The notes under the pieces are model-generated. The model was not told where the DNA came from, did not search any database, and saw nothing but the letters and a program-made list of their open reading frames with translations. Positions 55,561 through 64,000 of a stretch of 64,000 nt of DNA are shown piece after piece. Within the stretch, counting starts at the first letter, position 1; each line of letters begins with the position of its first letter. The position numbers and the translations under genes were made by a program. Origin of the DNA: Prunus persica (taxonomy: Eukaryota; Streptophyta; Magnoliopsida; Rosales; Rosaceae); NCBI RefSeq assembly GCF_000346465.2, contig NC_034015.1, positions 5,555,789-5,619,788 of the forward strand, written 5' to 3'.

Positions 55561-58500
55561 TCAGTCTTGTTCTTTTTCTATCCCAGGGTCCGTCTGTACA
55601 GCCTGCGAATCCCACATGGTTGGATAGAATTTCTTTAACCATTCGCCATTGATTGGGGCAGTATGAATAACTCCATCTCGGTCCTGCAACCTGTATGCCC
55701 CCATTCCGAGGATCTGGTTAATTACAAAAGGGCCTTCCCATGTAGGTGACCATTTCCCATATCCAGCTATGTGTGCTCCAAGGGGCAGAATTGCCTTCCA
55801 GACTATTTCTCCCTCTTCAAAACTCTTGTTTCTGACTCTTTTGTTGTAGGCCCTCGACACAGCCTGTTTTCCTGCTAAGAGTTTGTTGAGGGTGTCAATC
55901 CTTCTTGCATCCAATTCTTCCAATTCCAGCAGCATGGCTTGAGAGTAGTCTTCTCCAGTGAGACCGTGCTGGTGAGCAATTCTAAGAGACTGGACTGCTA
56001 TCTCCATGGGAAGAATTGCATCATGGCCGTAGGTTAGAGCATAGGGGGTCATGCCAGTTGCTTCTCTTTTTGAAGTTCTATATGCCCACAAAGTCTCTGA
56101 TAACTTCTCATGCCACTGCTTCGGATTCTTCTCCAGCATCTTTCTGATGATATTGATAATCACCTTGTTACTTGATTCTGCCTGTCCATTAGCTTGAGCA
56201 TAGTAAGGAGTAGATTGAAGCAGTTTGAACTTGAATGTTTCTGCCATACCTAGCATATCCCTAGATATGAAAGAAGAACCCCTATCAGTTGTGATTGATT
56301 CTGGAATGCCAAACCTTTGTATGATCTGTTCTTCTATAAAGGTGATGATCTCTTGAGATGTTGTGGTTTTTACTGGCTTGGCCTCTACCCACTTGGTGAA
56401 ATAGTCTGTGGCAACAATAATAAAACAGTGTTGCTGGCTGCTGGCTGGATAGATTTTGCCAATGAGATCCATTGCCCATCCCCTAAAAGGCCATGATTTT
56501 ACCACTGGATTCATGGGAACCGAAGGAGCCTGCTGGATTAGGCCGTGCCTTTGACAGGCTTCACATCCCTTGGAATAGTTGATGCAATCCTTCATCATGG
56601 TTGGCCAGAAGTAGCCACACCTTCTGATTAACCAGCACATCTTTCTTCCCCCTTGGTGAGCTCCACAGATCCCCTCATGGGTTTCTCCCATAACTTTCAT
56701 ATATTCTGTCTTCCCGAGGCACCTTAATAGCACCTCATCCTTACTTTTTCGGACCAAATCTTCATTCCACATGAGGTAGTTTGTAGCCATGATTCTGACT
56801 CTTTTCTTAGAGGGCAGAGTGGGATATTGTAAGTAAGTCATGATAGGCTCCCTCCAATCATCTTCAGTGATTAAGGCAGAATTGACTCCTATCTCCATCC
56901 CTCTAGTCAAAACAGATGGTAGACTTTTCCTTCCTATCTTGATGATCCTCTGGACGCAGTCTTCGGGCATTTGTATGCCTGATGCCACCTGAGCCAGTTC
57001 ATTGGCTGCAAAGTTTTCCTCCCTTGGGATGTGTTCCCAAGTAGCTTCTCTAAATTCTGTCAATAGATTTCTAGCTGCTACTAGATATACAGCCAGAGAA
57101 GGATTTAGACACTTATATTCTCCAGCAATCTGTTTTAGGACAAGCATGAAATCTCCCAAGATCTCCACGGATTGGATTCCTAATTCTACCAACATCTCAA
57201 ACCCTATAATCAAAGCTTCATACTTGGCCCTGTTGTCGGTGCACTGAAAATCTAACTGGAAGGAATAGCAATGTCTGACCCCTAATGGTTCTTCCAGAAC
57301 AATCCCAGCTCCTGAAGCCTTATCTGTCTTTGATCCATCAAAATATAGTTTCCAAGGTGTGAGATGAATCGAATAGATTGGATTGTTAAGGCAAACATGA
57401 GCTCTAGTTAGCAGATCCGCATTTGCTATGTCCAAAGAGTCCATGTTTTCAATTTCCTCTCCTGGGTGATCTGCTAGGAAGTCTGCCACAGCTTGCCTTT
57501 TGACAGCTTTCTGGGGGACATACTTGAAGGTGAATTCTGTCAAAGCCAAAGTCCATTTCCCAATTCTGCCCCTCAGCATTGGTCTTGTTAGCATGTATTT
57601 GATTAAGTCTGTCTTGGCAATAATGTAGATAGTGTGTGGCAGCATGTAGTGTCTGAGTTTTACAGCAGTGAAATACAAGGCCAGGCAAAGCCTTTCTATT
57701 GCAAAATACCTTCTTTCCACTTCTGTTAATGTTCTGCTTAGATAGTAGACTGCTTGTTCCTTTCCTTCTTTGTTATCTTGAACTAGCAGACTTCCAATAG
57801 ATACTTCTGATGCAGATACATAGAGCTTGAGTGGTCTGCCTCTTTTTGGTGGGGACAGAACTGGTGGATTTGAGAGGTAATGCTTTATTTCCTGGAAAGC
57901 CTATTGGTGCTGTTCTTCCCACTTGAATGTTTGTTCCTGCTTCAGCCTTAACAGGGAAGAAAAAGGTTGGATTTTTCCTGCAGAATTGGATATGAATCTC
58001 CTTAGAAAATTGATTTTTCCTAGGAGACTCTGAAGTTCCTTTTTGTTCCGAGGTGGTAGGGATTCTATGATGGATTTTGCTTTATTTCTGTCAACCTCTA
58101 TGCCTCTCTGGTGAACCAAGAATCCTAAGAAATTTCCTGCTTGGACTCCAAAAACACACTTTTTGGGGTTCATTTTTAGTTTGTGCTGCCTCATTATTAG
58201 GAATGCCTTTCTCAGACTTGCTACGTGGTTTCCTTCCTCGGGGGATTTAATCACCACGTCATCTATGTATACTTCCAAGGAATGTCCTATCATATCATGA
58301 AAAATGGAATTCATTGCCCTTTGGTAGGTGGCCCCTGCATTTCTCAAACCGAAAGGCATTACAGTATATTCGAAAGCACTTATATGTCCTGGGCACATGA
58401 AGGCTGTCTTGTGGATGTCTTGTTCTGCCATCATAATCTGGTTATAACCTGCATTGCCGTCCATGAAAGATAGCATCTGGTTATGAGCAGCTCCATCTAC

Positions 58501-58875
58501 TAGCATGTCTGCCATTGGCATAGGATATTCATCCTTGGGAGATACTTCATTCAGATTTCTGTAATCCACACAGATTCTAACTGCCCCTGTTTTTCTTTTG
58601 AGAATAGGTACAATATTTGCTAACCAATCGGCATAGATGGCTGGTCTGATGAATCCTGCCTTAAGCAGCCTTTCTATCTCTTCTTTGACCTTTAGTTCTG
58701 TGTCCATAGACATTCTTCTTCTGGCCTGTTTAACTGGAAGGTAGCCATCTTTGATTGGCAGCTTGTGCTCCACTAACTGCCTGTCTAATCCTGGCATCTC
58801 GTGGTAATGCCAGGCAAAACAATCTCTGAACTCCTGCAAAAGTTCCATGAGTTCAGTCTTGAGTGGTTCCTTCAA
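55561..58875 (-). pseudogene. Pol: reverse transcriptase, dual RNase H, integrase (one internal stop)
   Basis: Reverse transcriptase at 58875 to about 58100 (RICVDYRNLN, FMDGNAGYNQI, MPFGLRNAGATYQ, YIDDVVIKS active site). Then TAG at 57901-57903; the same frame continues through a degenerate first RNase H (VSASE where DAS is usual) to 55561. In the 719-residue part from 57720, residues about 123-245 are a second, archaeal-type RNase H with D128, E168 and D190, but N240 where Asp is expected. Integrase follows: zinc-binding HEGICGAHQGG with CEACQRHG; catalytic MDLIG Asp, TTDRGSSF Asp and QAESSNK Glu; then a C-terminal GPFVI region. Copies the RNA genome to DNA and inserts it in the nucleus. 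The single TAG is probably a former CAG. Confidence 0.88.
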
Positions 58876-59164
58876 AAGTGTGCTGATGAGGCCTTGGATC
58901 TTCTTCTGTCCCTAAGTTTATTTCCTGTAGAGGATCCTCCACTTCTGGTAGGGAGTCATCCAGTGCTGCTGGTGCAAAATCTAATACTTCCTTCTGTAAA
59001 ATTTCCTCTTCTTGTTCCTCTGTGCTTTCGTGGGTGAATTCTGCCATATTGATGGCTGGATTCTGCATGAAAAGCTTCCTTTCTTCCCAGTATATCAACA
59101 ATCTTTTTGTGATGGATCGGATTGTTGCAGCTCGATCCTTGTCCAGTTGATTGGGACTAAACAT
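58853..59164 (-). pseudogene. Pol linker between protease and reverse transcriptase (different frame)
   Basis: A 103-residue frame starting MFSPNQLDKDRAATIRSI overlaps the preceding stop (CTCTGATG) and continues into the reverse transcriptase frame after a one-base change near 58890. Either the element used a stop/start overlap here or both ends are frameshifts. It joins protease to reverse transcriptase and has an acidic EEQEEEIL stretch. Confidence 0.6.
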
Positions 59165-62100
59165 CAGAGTCCTGGTAGTTTAGCACAAAAAGGTCTATTC
59201 CAGTCCTCTAGAGAATTGGCTAAACCTTCTTCAATGAGCCTTTGGGCCGTGACACCATGGGGGCGGCCGTTCTGGTTGACTCCAAGGAAAGTGAAAGGAC
59301 CGAGGTCATCATGATAATACCTTGCTTCAAAGCACATGGCAGAGGGTAGGAATGGCCGTGGATCGGCCTCTACAATCTCCATGCAGCCTTCTTCATTCCA
59401 TAGTGCTAACTGCTGGTGGAGGGTGGAAGGAATACAAAGGCTCTGGTGAATCCAATCCCTGCCAAGTAGTGCATTGTAGGTGGTGGAAGTAGTGTCTATC
59501 ACAAAGAATGCTATTTTCAACTCTTTGCTTCCGACTATGACATCTACGTCTAAGATGCCATGAATTTTTGTGATGCCCCCAGCGAAGTTGGTGACGGTCA
59601 AACGTGTTGGAATCAAATCCTTCTCTGTTCTGCCCATCTTGGTCAGCATTCTGTGGGGCAATAGATTAATGGCTGCACCTCCATCTACCATGATCTTGGA
59701 AATAGGAATACCTCCAAGATTTGCCGTTATAAACAAAGGCCTGAGGTGATTTTCCATTTCTCTAGTCGGTTTGGAGAAACAAAGTTGCTCTGTAGCTGGG
59801 TTATTGGCTATTCTGCCTGTCCTGGGGTTGTCTGCTTGCCGTTCTGGTGGCTCCTTTGCTTCTGTCAATCTACATTCAAAGCTTTCCTGAGAGAAAACAT
59901 CTCCTTCCAAAGTGATTTCTTGTCCCTCGGCGGCCCTGAATTGCTCTGGTAGGATGAATACCATGTTAATTCCCAGATCATCCTGTAGCAGGTCTTCCAA
60001 CTCTGCGCCAAAAGCTTCTGTTTCTGCGTCCAATTCTTCACCAAATTCTATCAGTTCTTCCCCGTATTCTTCCGTCCAGTCATCCTGCTCTACAGCTCCG
60101 AGGGGCTCATTCCGATCATCTGCAGATGGTTCGTAGTCTAATTGCTCTTCTTCATATTCCTCAGTGTAGTCGTCTTCTCCTTGTAGCGGCGTAGACCCGG
60201 ATTTCTCTGGTGCCTGTATGGTGTCGGCATGACTGCCGGATGACAAGGCTAGATGGATAGAAGATCTAGCTGGAGGTTCTGTTTTTAGCAGTTCCCTTGA
60301 CTGGCATGCTTTCTGTTCTGTCTGGGGAAGTGTTTCAGGATTTTTTCCTTTCCTGACAGAATTGGTCTCTGGATGTACTTGCGTATTATCCTGGCTCTTA
60401 AGATATGTGCAGTATTGCCTTTGGATTCTTCTTTTCTGAGTTCTGGTTAGCTCCAGAGTTGGTCTACCGCTTTTTCCTACGGAGTACCATCTACCCTCTA
60501 TGATCGTTGCCAAGGGCTTTTCATTTCCGGGTGTCTTGACTGGTATTTCCTTCCTGGGTTGCTCCGTTCTCCTTTCGCTGTATTGTGTAGGCCTAAGACA
60601 GCTCTTCTGCCTTGTTTTATCTCGGGATGAGGTTCCAATCCTGTCGAAGACACTAGGTGTGGGCTGATTTTGTCTGTCTAGAACCACCTTTAGCTCTGTT
60701 TCACATTTGCACCTGCTACAGAGCACCACCCCAGCCGAGATGGTCGCTCTTGGTCTTTGACTGGTTTCCCTTATGATTCTTCTGCCTCTGCTGCAACCAG
60801 CATCTGTCATTGGCTCAATTTCCCTCTGTTCTGGCCAATTCAAGTTGACCATATTGACTTGTGGCTGAGGGAAAGGATCTGTCGTGACCGGTGGGGGTTT
60901 TTCTGCCAATTTCAACCTTCCTGCCGTTATCCCTTCTTGTATTACGTCCCTGAAAACAACACAACTATTGGCAGAATGGTTCCAAGAGTTGTGCCACCTG
61001 CAGTACTGTCTGCCCTTGAGTTCTTCCGGCTTGGGTATTCTGTGGGGCATTTCTATCGCCTTTTGCAGCAGCATTTCATCGAACAAAGCATCAACCTTGG
61101 TCAAATCAAAAGAGTAAACCTTGTTTTGCGTTGGCTTGTTAGGAACGAATTCTCCTGTAGGTGGCTTTGTAAGGGCTTTGCAACTAACGGGATGTTTTAC
61201 TTTTGCCATTTCTGCCACTGAAACCTCTCTCTCTTCTGATTCTTCTGCATCTTCCTGTGATTCCACCCTAATCAGGTGGACTGAAGAAGAAGGGGTTTTG
61301 TAGTATGTACCTTTGGAGGAGTTCCTCCTTTGCTGTTCTTCCCTGAGTAACTCCTCATATTTGGATGCCTTATCAGCCAGTTCTGCCAGGTCTCCGAACA
61401 ACATTCCGTCGAACCTCTTCCTGAGAGAGATTTTAAGGGCAGCTTGGGCCATCTGGATGAAGTGTCTTTCTTCCATAGGGATTCGGCACTACATTTTGAG
61501 CTTTCTGAACCTGGTTATGAAATCTTGAGCCCGTTCATCTTCACTTTGCTTGAGGGCAGCTAGATCACTGATGGTGACTTCTGGCTGAATCCTGTAATAG
61601 TAGTCATGGAAGACATTTTCCATCTGCTCCCAAGTTTGAACAGAATTAGCTGGCAGGCTGGTGTACCAGGTGAAAGCCTGTCCAGAGACAGAATTGCCGA
61701 AAAGCCTTAATTTCAACAGAGGGTTGTTCTCAATAGCTATGCATTGGACGGAGAACCTGCCTATATGTTCAACTGAGGAAGCATGGGGGTCCTCCTCGTT
61801 GAACAAGGTGAAGTTTGGTACTTTGAAACCTGGAGACAGCGGTATTTGATCGATATAGGCTGGGTATGGCTTTCTGTAAGTAGGCCTTTCCCCTCTCCTA
61901 GCCTCGGGCTCCATGATTTCTCTGATCATTCTTTGCAATGCTCCTATGTCATTCAAAGCATTGACGGGGGGAAGATTTTGTCCCTGTTCTGGCTGGACGT
62001 AATCGATCCTAGGCTCCACTCTGTATGGTCTGGGTGGAGCTTCCTCCCTGCGCCCTTCCTGCTCTTCGATGTCTGGGTGATTCCTCCAGTTTGCCCCCGG

Positions 62101-62646
62101 CCTATTCCTGCCATGATTAGCAAAAAGGTTATTTCCCCCTCTGCCTCTTCTCCCTCTTGCGGGTGGAGGGAATGGATTAGGGCCCATCCTTTTGGGTCTA
62201 TATGGCAATACTGCTGGTGGTTCAGGCAGAAGTGTCAAAGGTTGATCATGCGAGGCCACATGAGGTGGAATGGGCTGAGGTTCTGGCTGGTTCTGCTGAG
62301 CTAGTGCAAGATCATCTGGTCGGGCTGGGGCTTCGTGTTCTTGATTAGGAAGGGCTCCTTCCCTCGGACCAGCCTGGATTTCTCTGTGGTCTGGTACTCC
62401 AGCCATCTGTGCAACTAGGGGGTTTTCCTGGTATGGCCATGCTAGTCCTGGCGGAGGGCCATAAGGGAGATCTAACTGCTGGACTACAGCATCCGGGTTT
62501 CGGATTCTGGCCATGGCGGATTCTCGGTCCTTCCGGAACTGTCTGTTAACCTGCCATTGCATCATGGCTGTCATGTTATTGAGAGTGTCCTGGCTCCTTT
62601 GTACTGTGATTTCTTGTCGGAGTACTGACTCCTGTATTTGATTCAT
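59164..62646 (-). pseudogene. Gag and aspartic protease (one internal stop)
   Basis: ATG at 62646 opens 385 codons: a Q/P-rich N-terminus, an Arg/Gly patch (ARGRRGRGGNN), then Retrotrans_gag (FTLFNEEDPHASSVEHIGRF, AFTWYTSLPANSVQTWEQME). TAG at 61489-61491 interrupts; the same frame goes on for 770 codons with the rest of gag (ALKISLRKRFDGMLFGDLAE), a CX2HX4HX4C knuckle (CRWHNSWNHSANSC), a long acidic linker, and an aspartic protease near 59680 (VDGGAAINLLP, then LLGRDWIHQ). DGG replaces the common DTG/DSG, as is usual in this group. Start chosen as the first ATG after the leader. Gag makes the particle; protease matures it. Confidence 0.85.
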
Positions 62647-62859
62647 CCTTCTGGAGCCAGTCCTGGAACATCTACTTCCTGTACTGCCGTGGGCAGATTG
62701 CCTAGCATCGCTTTCGTCTGACTCGAGGCCTTCCCTGAGAGCCCTCTAGTTTATCTCCATATCTGGTGCGGGTTCTGGCTAGAGCTTCCGGTATTTATAA
62801 ATCTGTGAATGATTATGTTAGAGTACGTATACTGAGAGGTCCCACTGGGCGTGCCAAAT
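62647..62859 (-). other. Leader and primer-binding site of the Tat-like element
   Basis: The minus strand next to the LTR reads TGGCACGCCCAGTGGGAC (62839-62856), beginning TGG as tRNA primer sites do, three bases inside the LTR. I cannot name the tRNA with certainty. The rest is untranslated leader. Confidence 0.6.
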
Positions 62860-64000
62860 TGTTCACCCATTTTCGTGTTTACTCCTGAGATGGAAGGGCG
62901 AAGTTCCCCACTGGCTTGGAGACCATTTGTTGGTCGACAAGTCAGCTTTCTTTGGTGTGTGAGCGTGCCACTGCTAGCAATGTAAATCCTAGCAGACTTC
63001 TTTTTAGAGTGGATAACTTGCGCCCCAAGTTACTGACTTCTAAAACAAATGATTGTGAATTTGGGTGAGGAATATCTCCCAAGTAAGTTCTTTTCTTGCC
63101 TCAGACTGGTGAGGACTTTCATAACTTATCTCAGTATCAAATGGATGTTCTGGCCAGAAATATTCGATAGAAGTTGGGCTGTTTTAGGCAGAACTGCCTT
63201 TTACAAAACAATACATATGCATATCGACGCTAGGAAGGTTAAAAGATGGCCGGAACTCCGTTTCTACTTGGATGGAAGGCTCTGGTTTGGGCTGGACTGG
63301 ACGCGCCTGGGCCGGTCCGTACTGCTTCGTGACTTCAGATGCTAGGCTGAGCTATAATCGATACCAAAGTTCAATTTTGGCAGAGCTTTATGTTTACTTC
63401 ACGCTTCGTGAGGCCTTTGAGTGGGCAGAACTGCAGCTTCTTCAGTTTGAAGGGGCAGAAGTGGCTGTTCTCGAGGGTTTGGTGGGCTAGGGATTGCACT
63501 ACGAGCGTTGTTCTGCTGGAGCAGGACTCTTCATAAGTTCGCTGAGGTCTCCACGTTTGTGAAAACTCAAACTCTGCTTGCCTTGGCTTTTGCTGAACCA
63601 AATTTGTAAGGAGAGAGATCTCGTTTTAAAAGACTTATTTTCTAAGTCTGAACTTTGGAATTCTGATCTAAAGTTGGTTTCTCTTGGAATCCAAGTGAGC
63701 TTTTGGTTGTTTTCTTGTTGTTGTTTTTTTTTATTGATTGATGAATTGAGTGTCCTTTCCTTCCTTGCCTACTTCTGCTTTTATAAGAGACCCTCTTGGG
63801 GAGGTGGTTTTTTTTTAATTTTAATAATGGGTGGTAAAAAGATCTCCTATAATGTAAAGTAAAAGGGATTTTTATCAATCATGGCAGATAGGCTCTCAGT
63901 AGTCACCTCCTAAAGCAGTCCCTTCCCTGGTTTCCTGGGTGGCAGCTTTCTATTTCAACCAACGCCACCGTTTGTGTGGGCTAAATTTTATGGCGGTTGG
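62860..64000 (-). repeat. 5' LTR of the Tat-like element (runs off the window)
   Basis: On the plus strand starts TGTTCACCCATTTTCG and matches 49791-50933 to the end of the window. The TATAAAAG box on the minus strand is kept near 63779-63787. Confidence 0.9.

Larger units (their letters stand above)
49791..64000 (-). mobile_element. Tat-like Ty3/gypsy retrotransposon with antisense ORF (partial at the right)
   Basis: LTRs lie at 49791-51386 and from 62860 to beyond the window, offset by about 13.07 kb. Between them on the minus strand are gag, protease, reverse transcriptase, two RNase H domains and integrase (62646 to 55561). A plant-mobile-domain gene lies on the plus strand between integrase and the 3' LTR. 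A second (archaeal-type) RNase H and an extra ORF in that position mark the Tat/Ogre group of non-chromoviral gypsy elements. Over the visible 1.14 kb the LTRs differ at roughly 20-25 sites, about 2 percent by eye. Confidence 0.9.

Noticed and set aside
59746..62304. Plus-strand ORFs of 60-170 codons
   Set aside because: They are shadows of the gag-protease frame on the minus strand.
1..64000. tRNA genes and complete host genes
   Set aside because: I looked for cloverleaf-like sequences and for host gene families and found none that I could support; tRNA-like words are retroelement primer sites.

Overview
This is a gene-poor stretch of nuclear DNA from a flowering plant, made almost entirely of transposable elements stacked inside one another. 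I see no complete host gene. Spliced transposase genes, CACTA elements, a Cassandra TRIM, Ty3/gypsy elements with an antisense plant-mobile-domain gene, and an endogenous pararetrovirus together point to a eudicot. The repeat types look Rosaceae-like to me, but that is an impression from memory, not a proof.

Layout, left to right. 1-666 is the end of an inverted CACTA element running off the window. 667-1478 is a spacer with retrotransposon debris. 1479-14497 is CACTA copy 1 (about 13.0 kb). 15270-15894 is a complete Cassandra TRIM whose LTRs carry 5S-rRNA-like sequence (target duplication TCATC). 16220-19679 is a non-autonomous CACTA of another family (target duplication CCA). About 20126-21398 (minus) is a decayed LINE-type ORF1. 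21853-22254 is a MITE. About 24540-42469 is a badnavirus-like endogenous pararetrovirus, split by CACTA copy 2 at 28263-41625 (target duplication CAT). 42470-47601 (minus) is a gag-bearing Ty3/gypsy element with one LTR. 47602-49790 is a truncated LTR of another element. 49791 to beyond 64000 (minus) is a Tat-like Ty3/gypsy element with an LTR at each side.

The two CACTA copies are sisters in the same orientation. Each has two spliced genes: a TNPD-type transposase (Transpos_assoc, TNP2, DUF4218, DUF4216) and a fusion of Transposase_24 with a C48 (Ulp1-like) cysteine protease. In copy 2 both genes read through (about 1050 and 712 codons). In copy 1 the transposase has a TAG stop where copy 2 has CAG, and the fusion gene is cut by an assembly gap. 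Both copies also carry a rearranged N-terminal fragment of the host proteasome gene RPN6 (PSMD11). Copy 1 alone shows a B3-domain fragment. The introns and untranslated parts of both are crowded with ACGACGG/CCGTCGT words, probably binding sites for the element's own protein.

The Tat-like element encodes gag, protease, reverse transcriptase, two RNase H domains and integrase on the minus strand, with a few breaks. Between pol and its 3' LTR it carries an intron-containing plant-mobile-domain gene on the opposite strand. The nesting gives a relative order of insertion: the pararetrovirus came before CACTA copy 2 and before the 42470 gypsy; that gypsy before the 47602 LTR; and that LTR before the Tat-like element.

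Limits: all domain names come from reading translations by eye. Splice sites were chosen from GT/AG positions and agreement between the two copies. No alignment or database search was run.
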